Assembly: GCA_049671305.1 (NCBI GenBank)
Contig: JBATUR010000119.1
Coordinates: 1-25,596, forward strand
Direction of reading: 5' to 3'
DNA length: 25,596 nucleotides
DNA from: CADCTM01 sp049671305
Lineage (GTDB): Bacteria > Cyanobacteriota > Cyanobacteriia > Cyanobacteriales > Coleofasciculaceae
Shown: piece after piece, positions 1 to 7,512 of the stretch
How positions within the stretch are numbered: the stretch's first letter is position 1
Layout: each line of letters opens with the position of its first letter
Notes under the pieces: generated by a model
What the model was told of the DNA's origin: nothing
The model's database searches: none
What the model saw: only the letters and a program-made list of their open reading frames with translations
Position numbers and translations under genes: made by a program

Positions 1-16
1 AGGCGCTTTCGCTTCT

Positions 17-45
17 TTGTAGGGTGGTTGTCATTTGTTTATAAT
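17..45 (+). promoter_or_regulatory. candidate sigma70-type promoter ahead of the GH31 gene
   Basis: TTGTAG at 17-22 and a perfect TATAAT at 40-45 are separated by 17 bp, the ideal spacing. A start near 52 would give a leader of about 265 nt before the GH31 start codon at 318. This is inference from motif and spacing only. Confidence 0.4.
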
Positions 46-317
46 GGCTATGTTTTTTTCAAGGTGCGGCAGGTGTTTGATTCCTGTCTGTATTTAATAT
101 AACGCCTTTGTGAAAATTTGTAAAGGGTTGTTGAGTTTTTTTTATTTTTGCCTAGTGGGGATGTCTCTACTTCAAGCGGATAGCTCGTTTTATCTGTGCC
201 TGGGGGTAGTCGTTTATGGCAGGAAGTCTGTGTCAACCTCAATGCAGAGGAAGTGTCAAGCTGTAGTGTCCACGGCTTGTTTCTTGATGTGCACTCAACG
301 TTTTTCTTGAGGGAACC
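46..317. other. leader / intergenic stretch before the GH31 gene
   Basis: I find no convincing gene here. The short open frames lack family resemblance and a good ribosome-binding site. The stretch is T-rich and ends with GAGGG (309-313) just upstream of the GH31 ATG. It most likely holds the 5' untranslated leader of that gene. The upstream gene lies outside the window. Confidence 0.4.
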
Positions 318-2663
318 ATGCCGCAATATTTCGGAAAACTGTACACAACTGAGCCATCTTGGTCAAACCTGGGAGCGGTAGAAGGGATATCACAAAGCGA
401 TAGCTCCTTATATATTCAATGTGGCAAACCCTGTGTAACTATTAGCGTCCTAGCGCCCAACTTAATTCGAGTCAGGATGGCACCCACGGGTGAATTTTTG
501 CCCCGACGCTCTTGGGCAGTAACCCAAGCAGATCAAGACTGGACTTTTGTGCCTTTTGAGGTGCAAGAAACCGCCGCAACGATAGAACTTGTCACCGAGC
601 AGTTACGTGTTGTAGTTGAGCGAAACCCTTGCCGCATCAAGTGTTTTGATTTAGCTGGAGAGCCTTTTGCGGAGGATGCTGAAGTAGGGATGGCTTGGCG
701 GACAGGTTCTGTGGCAGGCTGGAAAAAAATCGCAGCAGATGAGCATTTTTATGGTTTTGGAGAACGCACAGGTTTACTTGATCAGCGATCGCTAATCAGA
801 ACCAATTGGACAGATGATGCCGTCGATTATGACGTATTAACCGACAATTTATATCAAGCCATTCCCTTCTTTATGTGCTTGCGTCCCCAAGTTGGCTATG
901 GAATTTTCCTGAACACCACAAATTGGAGTCAGTTTGATCTAGGCGCCGCACAACCAGGCATCTGGCAGATGCAAGCCCAAAGCAGCGAACTCGACTACTA
1001 CATTATTTATGGTCCAAAACCCGCCCAAATTCTGGCAACCTATACCCAACTCACCGGACGAATGCCCCTGCCGCCCAAATGGTCATTAGGTTATCAGCAG
1101 TGTCGTTGGAGTTACGAGTCACAAGATATTGTCAGGAAACTGGCAGCAGAATTTCGCACTCGCCAAATTCCCTGTGATGTGATCCATCTTGATATTGACT
1201 ACATGAAAGGCTACCGCGTCTTTACCTGGAGTCCCAAGCGTTTCGCCGATCCCAAACAGTTATTAGACGACCTCAAACAAGAAGGCTTTAAGGTCGTAAC
1301 AATTGTTGATCCAGGCGTTAAATATGAGCCAGAAGCTGACTACGAGGTATTTGATCAAGGACTAAAAAACGATTATTTTGTCCGCCAAAGCAACGGGCAA
1401 CTATTTCACGGTTACGTGTGGCCCGATAAAGCCGTTTTTCCTGATTTTTTACGTCCAGAGGTCAGGGAGTGGTGGGGAAACTGGCAAAAAAGCCTGACTG
1501 AGCTTGGCGTTGCGGGGATCTGGAACGATATGAACGAGCCTGCCCTAGATGACCGTCCTTTTGGCGACCCAGGCAACAAAATTTATTTTCCACAAGACTC
1601 CCCGCAGGGTCCAGAAGATGAGCAAACTACACATTCTGAAGTTCACAACCTTTACGGGTTAATGATGGTACAAGCCGCTTATCAAGGGCTAGAAAAGCTG
1701 CGTCCCCAAGAGCGTTCTTTTGTGCTAACACGTTCTGGTTATGCAGGTATTCAACGTTGGTCAGCGGTTTGGACGGGCGATAATCAATCGTTGTGGGAAC
1801 ACTTAGAGATGTCCCTGCCAATGCTTTGTAATTTGGGTTTATCGGGTGTAGCGTTTGTTGGTGCAGACGTTGGCGGTTTTGCGGGTAATGCGACGGCGGA
1901 GTTATTTGCCCGTTGGATGCAGGTGGGAATGCTTTATCCTTTAATGCGGGGACATTCGGCATTGACGACGGCACAGCATGAACCTTGGGTATTTGGCGAG
2001 GAGGTTGAGCAGATTTGCCGCGAGTATTTGCAATTGCGCTATCGCTTGCTGCCATATATTTATACTCTTTTTTGGCAAGCCGCCACCACGGGAGCGCCGA
2101 TTTTACGTCCTTTACTTTATGATTTTGCCAATGACCCGAAAACTTACAATATTTCTGACCAAGTAATGTTGGGTGCTTCAATTATGGCAGCACCAATTTA
2201 CCGTCCAGGTGTTGAATATCGTGCCGTATATTTACCTGAAGGGCGTTGGTACGATTGGTGGAGTGGTGAGGTTTTTGAGGGTGCAACCCATATCCTAGCA
2301 GCAGCACCTCTGGAGCGAATGCCTTTATATGTCAGGGCTGGGTCAATTATACCAATGGCACCTGTAATGCAATATGTAGATGAATTTCCTTTAGAGCAAT
2401 TAAGGTTGCGGATTTGGCAGGGTACGGGTGAGTTTACATTTTATGAAGATGATGGCAAGAGTTTTGAGTATAAAACCGGGGCTTTTTGTACGACAAACTA
2501 CAGAGTTTATGCTCAAGAAGAACAAACAGTTGTGGAAATTGGGGCGCGTCTTGGTAATTGGATACCGACATCTCGTGAGATTATTGTTGAATTAGTTGGT
2601 AAGGAAGAGCAGCGTTTTATGGATGATGGTACGCCACGTCAATTAAGATTTCCTACTAATTAA
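318..2663 (+). CDS. glycoside hydrolase family 31 alpha-glucosidase
   Basis: This 781-residue protein hydrolyses terminal alpha-linked glucose from oligosaccharides, presumably in the cytoplasm since no signal peptide is visible. The GH31 signature GIWNDMNEPA places the catalytic nucleophile at Asp404. WTGDNQSLWEHL supplies the acid/base candidate Asp488. The N-terminal galactose-mutarotase-like beta domain (about 1-230) contains EHFYGFGER. The (beta/alpha)8 barrel follows (about 245-600) with KWSLGYQQCRWSY and DVIHLDIDYM, then a C-terminal beta domain with FYEDDGKSFEY. Length is normal for bacterial GH31. The ATG at 318 is preceded by GAGGG at a short spacing. The next gene starts 30 nt after the stop and may be co-transcribed. 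GH31 is certain; the exact substrate (maltose, isomaltose, alpha-glucan ends) is not readable. Members can also be alpha-xylosidases or transglucosidases. Confidence 0.93.
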   Translation: MPQYFGKLYTTEPSWSNLGAVEGISQSDSSLYIQCGKPCVTISVLAPNLIRVRMAPTGEFLPRRSWAVTQADQDWTFVPFEVQETAATIELVTEQLRVVVERNPCRIKCFDLAGEPFAEDAEVGMAWRTGSVAGWKKIAADEHFYGFGERTGLLDQRSLIRTNWTDDAVDYDVLTDNLYQAIPFFMCLRPQVGYGIFLNTTNWSQFDLGAAQPGIWQMQAQSSELDYYIIYGPKPAQILATYTQLTGRMPLPPKWSLGYQQCRWSYESQDIVRKLAAEFRTRQIPCDVIHLDIDYMKGYRVFTWSPKRFADPKQLLDDLKQEGFKVVTIVDPGVKYEPEADYEVFDQGLKNDYFVRQSNGQLFHGYVWPDKAVFPDFLRPEVREWWGNWQKSLTELGVAGIWNDMNEPALDDRPFGDPGNKIYFPQDSPQGPEDEQTTHSEVHNLYGLMMVQAAYQGLEKLRPQERSFVLTRSGYAGIQRWSAVWTGDNQSLWEHLEMSLPMLCNLGLSGVAFVGADVGGFAGNATAELFARWMQVGMLYPLMRGHSALTTAQHEPWVFGEEVEQICREYLQLRYRLLPYIYTLFWQAATTGAPILRPLLYDFANDPKTYNISDQVMLGASIMAAPIYRPGVEYRAVYLPEGRWYDWWSGEVFEGATHILAAAPLERMPLYVRAGSIIPMAPVMQYVDEFPLEQLRLRIWQGTGEFTFYEDDGKSFEYKTGAFCTTNYRVYAQEEQTVVEIGARLGNWIPTSREIIVELVGKEEQRFMDDGTPRQLRFPTN

Positions 2664-2692
2664 TTAGCATGAGACTAACGGTTTAACATTCA

Positions 2693-3856
2693 GTGGTGGG
2701 GGAAGTTGAGCAAGTGAATTTAGGTAAGTGGATCGGCATCTTTGCCCTGATTCTTTCTTTGTATATTTTGTGGCAACTGCGGCAGGCAATATTACTAATA
2801 TTTACGGCTATTGTCATTGCCAATGCTTTAAATATTTTAGTGCAAAGATTTCATCGTTCTGGCATGAAGCGAGGCTTTGCAGTTTTGTTGTCGGTTTTTT
2901 TGATGCTGTGTATGTTGGTTGGGTTTTTCTTTTTAATTGTGCCGCCTTTTGCTGATCAATTTCAAGAGTTGAGCCAGTTGCTTCCTACAGGAATAAATCA
3001 ACTTAGTGCTTGGGTTGACGTTTTAAAAGAGCGAATTTCTCCTCAGCTATTAGAATATCTTCCTAGTGTTGATCAATTAGTTCAACAACTACAACCAATT
3101 GTTAATCGTATGTTAGGAGGTGGGTTTAGTCTTGTTTCCAACTCCCTCGGTTTAGTTGTCAATATACTTTTGGTACTGATTTTGACGCTGATGTTGCTTG
3201 CTGATCCGACGCCTTATCGTAAAAGCTTTATCCGTCTTTTTCCTTCGTTTTATCGTCGCCGAGTTGATACAATTTTGGATCAATGCGAGGTCGCTTTACG
3301 GGGCTGGTTGGTTGGTATTCTGTTTAATATGTTTGTTATTGCCTCGCTGAGTTTTTTAGGGTTGCTGGCTTTAGGAATTCCCCTAGCTTTGGCACAGGCA
3401 GCTTTAGCGGGAATTCTGACTTTTATTCCCAATATTGGTCCAGCATTGAGTGTGGTGCCACCAATAGCAATTGCACTAATTGATGAACCTTGGAAAGCGA
3501 TCGCTGTTTTAATTCTCTATGTCTTAATTCAGCAAGTTGAAACAAATTTACTCACACCTTATGTTATGGCACAGCAAGTATCTCTGCTGCCTGCTGTAAC
3601 ACTAATGGCGCAAGTTTTTTTTGCTACGTTTTTTGGCTTTTTGGGTTTATTATTGGCACTGCCCTTGGCTGTTATTGGTCAGGTTTGGTTGAAGGAAGTT
3701 GTTGTTAAAGATATTCTGGATCAATGGTATACTCCCCAACAAAAACAGGCAGAGTTGGCAATGGTTTCTGAGGCGACATTAGCTGAAACTTCCGAACAAA
3801 CGAAGAATATTAGCCGAAAAGATGCCACAATTGAAGACAATCAAAATGTTGATTGA
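2693..3856 (+). CDS. AI-2E / PerM family transporter-like membrane protein
   Basis: This 387-residue polytopic membrane protein belongs to the AI-2E (UPF0118, PerM-like) family, whose members are proposed exporters or sodium/proton antiporters. It has paired N-terminal helices (about 10-60), a third helix with FFFLIVPPFADQFQEL, and an extracytoplasmic amphipathic segment (about 85-140). A second membrane block follows (about 150-345) with the family-typical GIPLALAQAALAGILTFIPN and QQVETNLLTPYVM stretches. The last 50 residues are hydrophilic. The start is GTG at 2693; GTG codons at 2696 and 2714 are alternatives. It lies 30 nt behind the GH31 gene in the same direction. The family call is strong; the transported substrate is unknown. 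Confidence 0.88.
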   Translation: MVGEVEQVNLGKWIGIFALILSLYILWQLRQAILLIFTAIVIANALNILVQRFHRSGMKRGFAVLLSVFLMLCMLVGFFFLIVPPFADQFQELSQLLPTGINQLSAWVDVLKERISPQLLEYLPSVDQLVQQLQPIVNRMLGGGFSLVSNSLGLVVNILLVLILTLMLLADPTPYRKSFIRLFPSFYRRRVDTILDQCEVALRGWLVGILFNMFVIASLSFLGLLALGIPLALAQAALAGILTFIPNIGPALSVVPPIAIALIDEPWKAIAVLILYVLIQQVETNLLTPYVMAQQVSLLPAVTLMAQVFFATFFGFLGLLLALPLAVIGQVWLKEVVVKDILDQWYTPQQKQAELAMVSEATLAETSEQTKNISRKDATIEDNQNVD

Positions 3857-3886
3857 TTTTAAACATATATAGTAAGAGCCGGCGGC

Positions 3887-3921
3887 GCTAATCAGTCAGC
3901 ATTAGCCCCACTTTTCTTTTT
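3887..3921 (+). terminator. weak intrinsic terminator candidate after the AI-2E gene
   Basis: GCTAAT (3887-3892) pairs with ATTAGC (3901-3906) around an 8-nt loop. It is followed by CCCCA and a T-rich run. The short AT-containing stem makes it weak; the hairpin at 3953-3984 is stronger. Confidence 0.35.
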
Positions 3922-3952
3922 TTACCCGCCTTAATACAACCATAAGGAAATT

Positions 3953-3984
3953 AAAAGCTGTGGACATGGAGTGCCACAGCTTTT
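3953..3984 (+). terminator. intrinsic terminator, perfect 11-bp stem
   Basis: AAAAGCTGTGG (3953-3963) and CCACAGCTTTT (3974-3984) are exact reverse complements around a 10-nt loop. The 3' arm ends in TTTT and the 5' arm begins with AAAA, so it could work in both directions. It closes the GH31/AI-2E unit. Confidence 0.75.
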
Positions 3985-4409
3985 GATTTGGTGTGAGAAG
4001 TTTTAACTAGCTCTAATTGTAAAACTAGATGACCTCAAAAAGAAAGTGGCAGGCTAAGAGTTGAGCATAAGTTTACACATTGTTGTAATTATTGCAACCA
4101 AGTTACAACAAATTTGGGAATTAATAGCTATTTCTCCAATAAGAGAGAATATGTGATCAAGATGTATTAGATGCCTTGCCAAACAAAATTCAGCAAGTAA
4201 CACCAAGCACAAGCGCGGACGCCTTTTTTCAAAAATTCCCCTAATCTTCCCGAAAAGTTCCCATAATTTTCACTATTGTATGGTTTAAATCATTAATACT
4301 TAGCAGCTTTTGGTGAAGATAAATCTTCCAGACCCTGCTCTTTTTCGACTCTGTGTAATGACTATCGTTCACATTAACAAAATGAATAGATAGAAAGAAC
4401 CCTAGTCGA
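3985..4409. other. long intergenic stretch with inverted repeats, no gene recognised
   Basis: No convincing protein gene is visible in this part of the 605-nt gap. It contains a perfect 9-bp inverted repeat, TTGTTGTAA (4080-4088) with TTACAACAA (4103-4111), and a small hairpin GAAGAT-AA-ATCTTC (4314-4327). Length and structure leave room for a small RNA or a complex promoter, but neither can be shown from sequence alone. Confidence 0.4.
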
Positions 4410-4423
4410 GTAACCGTTGTTAC
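4410..4423 (+). promoter_or_regulatory. NtcA-like box GTA-N8-TAC
   Basis: GTAACCGTTGTTAC fits the nitrogen regulator NtcA consensus GTA-N8-TAC exactly and is a longer palindrome (GTAAC/GTTAC). A loose -10 candidate, TTATCT, lies at 4442-4447. A transcript from there would start near 4453 and lead into the small gene. One match of this length can occur by chance. Confidence 0.35.
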
Positions 4424-4485
4424 AATACCGATCGCATCTACTTATCTAGCCACAAAAAACCATGACATATCATCAGGAACGTCTT

Positions 4486-4719
4486 ATGACGTATAACAAT
4501 CGATTGCATCCTTGGAGCATTGTGCGTCTGCTCTCAATGTCTGAAACTAAGCAAGCGCAAGTGATCATCCGTTTTTGCCATCGTCGTGATGCCGAAGCGC
4601 ATTTACAAATTCTGCGTTGCAAAAATCCGACAGCTTCCTACGAATTGATTTTTGACATAACACCACTTACTGACGACTGCCAACCATCTCCCACACCAGC
4701 TTATGCAGCTCGACACTAA
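4486..4719 (+). CDS. small conserved cyanobacterial protein, unknown function
   Basis: This is a 77-residue protein if it starts at the ATG at 4486, or 85 residues from the in-frame ATG at 4462. I prefer 4486 because AGGAAC sits a few nucleotides upstream and the likely transcript start is near 4453. The sequence begins MTYNNRLHPWSIVRLL and contains a basic CHRRDAEAHLQILRC segment, then ASYELIFDI. From memory, short proteins of this pattern (a NNRLHPW start and a DAEAHL...YE.IFD core) occur in many cyanobacteria as conserved hypotheticals. No signal peptide or membrane segment is seen. It stands alone between two terminator-like structures with an NtcA-like box upstream, so it is probably monocistronic. 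Confidence 0.7.
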   Translation: MTYNNRLHPWSIVRLLSMSETKQAQVIIRFCHRRDAEAHLQILRCKNPTASYELIFDITPLTDDCQPSPTPAYAARH

Positions 4720-4737
4720 GTAAGATAGTTTATTAAA

Positions 4738-4797
4738 ATAAATCCCTCAAGTTGCTGATTTTTTAAAACCTGGGGGATTTATCAGCAATTGTTTTTT
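4738..4797 (+). terminator. terminator with two mutually exclusive hairpins
   Basis: ATAAATCCC (4738-4746) pairs with GGGATTTAT (4774-4782), extendable inward through TCA/TGG and GTT/AAC. TTGCTGAT (4752-4759) also pairs with ATCAGCAA (4781-4788), which runs directly into TTGTTTTTT. The two stems cross, so only one can form at a time. The second is the classic terminator form. Confidence 0.6.
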
Positions 4798-4860
4798 CAA
4801 ATAAATGATGGTACTCGCAAATCTAGAATTTAAAATGGATTGTTTCCCTCAAATTCTTTT

Positions 4861-6045
4861 ATGCGAACCCTTGCGGAAATTAATGATAAGATTCTTCACA
4901 AAACGGCGGTGGTATGGACTGTCGAGGAACTCAAAGCACGGGTAGCAGAAGTCGGCGTCACTCAGACAGCTAAAGAAGTTGACGTGGTTACCACTGGAAC
5001 TTTTGAGCCTATGGAATCTTCAGGAGCCATTATCAACTTAGGACACACTGATCCACCGATTAAGATTCGTAAATGCTGGCTAGATGGTGTCCCCGCTTAT
5101 GCAGGTTTTGGCGCAGTAGATCTATATCTAGGGGCAACCCAACAAGTAGACTATACCGGACTTACAGACATTCCCGACGGTGAAGAATCAAAAGAACGTG
5201 GCGGCGGTCATGTAATTGAAGACTTGATTGCCGGAAAATCAGTACAATTACGAGCAATTGGTCAAGTAACAGACTGCTACCCCAGAGCTTCGTTTGATAC
5301 GACAATTACCCGCGAAACCATTAACCAGTTTTACCTATTTAATCCCCGCAACCTCTATCAAAATTTTATTGTCGGAGTCAACGGAGGCGATCGCCCACTC
5401 TTTACCTACCTCGGTCCCCTCCAACCCAGACTTTCTAACGCCGTCTACTCCAACCCAGGCGCCATATCACCCCTACTTAACGACCCAGAATTAAAATTAA
5501 TCGGCATTGGTACACAAATCTTTTTGGGTGGAGGAATTGGTTACATAGCTTGGGAAGGCACACAACACTTTCCCTTACAAAAACGCCTGCCTAACCGCAC
5601 ACCCATCGGACCATCAGCAACCCTCGCTTTAATTGGCGATGCCAAACAAATGAGCCCAAAATGGGTAAGAGGCTGCTACTTTAAAAATTATGGACCCTCA
5701 ATGATGATTGGAGTCGGCGTCCCTCTACCCGTTTTAAACGAAGAAGTCGTCAAAAATTGCGCCGTCCAAGACCAAGATATCGTCGCCCCGGTGGTAGATT
5801 TCTCAATTCCTCGGCGCGTGCGTCCCAGCTTCGGTTTAGTTAATTATGCTCAACTAAAGACCGGTCGCATCACCGTCGATGGTAAATCTGTGCGCGTTGC
5901 CCCGCTTGCCAGTGTTTTTCTTTCACGACAAATTGCCTTGGAACTAAAACAATGGATAGAAAAAGGAGAATTTACCCTCACAGAACCCGTAGCAGCAATT
6001 CCCATGAATCGCTCTTTTTTGCCTCAAGATTGGCGAACTTTTTAG
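4861..6045 (+). CDS. homocysteine biosynthesis (HcyBio/DUF39, COG1900) family protein
   Basis: This 394-residue protein is of the HcyBio family, implicated in methanogens in making homocysteine from aspartate semialdehyde and sulfide. Family hallmarks are DVVTTGTFEPMESSGAIINL (41-60), GHTDPPIKIR (61-70), PAYAGFGAVDLYLGATQ (about 78-94) and GQVTDCYPR (134-142). I chose ATG 4861 (MRTLAEIND); an in-frame TTG at 4840 would add seven residues. The protein is soluble with no signal peptide. Cys139 in TDCYPR is kept, but the position before SSGA, a Cys in archaeal members as far as I remember, is Glu52 here. The cyanobacterial protein may therefore do a different or modified reaction. It is convergent with the next gene across strong inverted repeats. 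Family sure, reaction unsure. Confidence 0.85.
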   Translation: MRTLAEINDKILHKTAVVWTVEELKARVAEVGVTQTAKEVDVVTTGTFEPMESSGAIINLGHTDPPIKIRKCWLDGVPAYAGFGAVDLYLGATQQVDYTGLTDIPDGEESKERGGGHVIEDLIAGKSVQLRAIGQVTDCYPRASFDTTITRETINQFYLFNPRNLYQNFIVGVNGGDRPLFTYLGPLQPRLSNAVYSNPGAISPLLNDPELKLIGIGTQIFLGGGIGYIAWEGTQHFPLQKRLPNRTPIGPSATLALIGDAKQMSPKWVRGCYFKNYGPSMMIGVGVPLPVLNEEVVKNCAVQDQDIVAPVVDFSIPRRVRPSFGLVNYAQLKTGRITVDGKSVRVAPLASVFLSRQIALELKQWIEKGEFTLTEPVAAIPMNRSFLPQDWRTF

Positions 6046-6055
6046 TAAAAAGAGG

Positions 6056-6107
6056 TGCTTCAATTAAAAATTAGTCAATGAAACATTAACAATTTTTAAT
6101 TGAAGCA
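6056..6107. terminator. bidirectional terminator, 17-bp perfect stem
   Basis: TGCTTCAATTAAAAATT (6056-6072) and AATTTTTAATTGAAGCA (6091-6107) are exact reverse complements around an 18-nt loop. It sits between two convergent genes, just after the stop of the HcyBio gene. The stem is AT-rich near the loop. Confidence 0.7.
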
Positions 6108-6129
6108 AGTTTCTTAAATTAAGAAACTT
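6107..6129. repeat. second palindrome overlapping the stop codon of the minus-strand gene
   Basis: AAGTTTCTTAA (6107-6117) and TTAAGAAACTT (6119-6129) form a perfect 11-bp inverted repeat around one base. It abuts the 17-bp stem and overlaps the stop codon of the minus-strand gene (6128-6130). It may help end one or both transcripts. Confidence 0.6.
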
Positions 6130-7168
6130 AAGCAGAATTTCCCGAACCGCCCCCGCCTCCAGGTTCAGCCCGTTTAACAGGCTTAGGTAAAGGATCTTTA
6201 CGTTTAACAGGTGTTGGTGCAGTTGCGGCTGGACGTTCTCCCTTGCGGACTGGACGTTGAGAATTGGTACTTTTTCTAGAGTCAGGACGCCTGCCTTTGT
6301 TGAAAGGTTTGCGTCCTCCTCCCACACGCTTCTTCACAGGCAACAAACCGATGTCGTTTGCCTCTTGAATAACCAGGGCGCTTGCTTGCAAATCGATTTG
6401 CAAATCCCAAAAGTGACCAATAACTCGTTCTCCAAGAAAACCCTTAAGTTTTAACTTGAAAAACTTGATCTTCTCAGTTTCTTTCCGAGGAGATTGCCTA
6501 ATTTTTACAATTACTTGTTCCTCCTCTCGCGACTGATAAATTACTTCGCCGCGAATGGAAAAATAGCCGTTTTTGAGGACTGGTAAACCTTCAGCAGGCA
6601 CATCAGGGGTGTCTACTTCAGGTTGCGACTCCTCAACAGCGGGGATTTCCGTTGATGTGGCTTGATTGAGTTTTTCGGGTTCCCAAACACCGACAATTTG
6701 GACGTGTAAGTTACCGTCTTCTTGTCTTGAGCGGGGATAAACAACCCAAAGATGAGCTTGATCTAAATTCAAGTGATTCTTGACTAAGCTCATGACTCGA
6801 CCTAATAGCACGGCATCAATTAAGGTTCCATCCGTCGCCAGTAATGTGCCTCGCGTTAATTGCTCGGCAGAAGGCATATATTTTCCCTTAACCAGTCCGA
6901 TTGCTCGGTACTGCATGGGTTCACTGGGCGGTGGAATCGGTTGCTGTCGCTGCTCTGGTGGTACTACCTCAGTCTCGGTCGAATCAGCTAAATTAGCTGT
7001 CTCGGTTTCAGTTTCAGTCTCAGTCGAATCAGCTAGATTAGCTGAATTGGTAGCCTTTGTATCGCTGGTTGACCCAGCTTGGTGCGGCGATTGCACACCC
7101 GATTCCTCTGGCAACTGGGCACCAGAGGACTGCGGTGAGTCGGAAGACCGATTCACAATATGACTCAT
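6128..7168 (-). CDS. conserved cyanobacterial protein with basic Gly/Arg/Lys-rich tail, unknown function
   Basis: This 346-residue protein is not assigned to a characterised family. Residues 1-80 are low-complexity and acidic, with a repeated NLADSTETE block. A compact folded core follows (about 84-255) with QYRAIGLVKGKYMPS, RGTLLATDGTLIDAVLLGRVMSL and HLWVVYPRSRQEDGNLHVQIVGVWEP. The last 65 residues are strongly basic and rich in Gly, Arg, Lys and Pro, ending in a GGGGGSG stretch. The order acidic head, folded core, basic disordered tail suggests a nucleic-acid or ribosome-associated protein, which is inference. The start is supported by AGGAGG at 7180-7185, 11 nt from the ATG. It is divergent from the TPR gene and convergent with the HcyBio gene. 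Confidence 0.8.
   Translation of the reverse strand: MSHIVNRSSDSPQSSGAQLPEESGVQSPHQAGSTSDTKATNSANLADSTETETETETANLADSTETEVVPPEQRQQPIPPPSEPMQYRAIGLVKGKYMPSAEQLTRGTLLATDGTLIDAVLLGRVMSLVKNHLNLDQAHLWVVYPRSRQEDGNLHVQIVGVWEPEKLNQATSTEIPAVEESQPEVDTPDVPAEGLPVLKNGYFSIRGEVIYQSREEEQVIVKIRQSPRKETEKIKFFKLKLKGFLGERVIGHFWDLQIDLQASALVIQEANDIGLLPVKKRVGGGRKPFNKGRRPDSRKSTNSQRPVRKGERPAATAPTPVKRKDPLPKPVKRAEPGGGGGSGNSA
6974..7044 (-). repeat. in-gene direct repeat (NLADSTETE coding)
   Basis: Two near-identical 26-bp copies, 6974-6999 and 7019-7044, differ at two positions and lie 45 bp apart. Between them is a run encoding alternating Thr-Glu. This is likely a slippage-expanded acidic linker. Confidence 0.7.
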
Positions 7169-7512
7169 ATAACCTCTAACCTCCTAGCGGCGGAGACACT
7201 TTCCCTAATGGGGGTTGAGCTGACATCAATGGGATCGTTTTCTCAACACTAACCTGCAATTCATTGTTAAGCAAAGGAACTTAATCCTTAAACGCAAGCA
7301 ATCAAAAAGCAGGAGGGTAAGAGAAAGCTTCTGTATCAGTCAGCCCATTGTACAGAATGCAGTGGGCTCAAGGGTATATCCGTAAAGTTTATGGAAACTT
7401 TAATTGAAAAAGCGGCTTTTGGCTAAAATATTGGCTCAATGCAGCTCATATTACCCAGAGAAAGCTGAGGAAAATTGCTTGATTCGTCTCACAACGAACA
7501 GAGAATGTCAAA
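7169..7512. other. divergent intergenic region with two hairpins
   Basis: These 344 nt hold the promoters of two divergent genes. Visible structure: AGGAGG for the minus-strand gene (7180-7185); a stem AGCCCATTG (7342-7350) with CAGTGGGCT (7360-7368), one G-T pair; and a perfect AAAGTTT-ATGG-AAACTTT palindrome (7384-7401), an operator candidate for the TPR gene. No small gene is recognised. Confidence 0.5.

Noticed and set aside
48..326. 92-codon minus-strand open frame at the window start
   Set aside because: No ribosome-binding site or family resemblance; it covers the likely leader of the GH31 gene.
1627..2181. 184-codon minus-strand open frame inside the GH31 gene
   Set aside because: It lies fully antisense to a clear GH31 barrel and its translation has no family character.
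4840..4860. TTG start for the HcyBio gene
   Set aside because: The added seven residues are not family-like, and the MRTLAEIND start at 4861 is an ATG that fits the family length.
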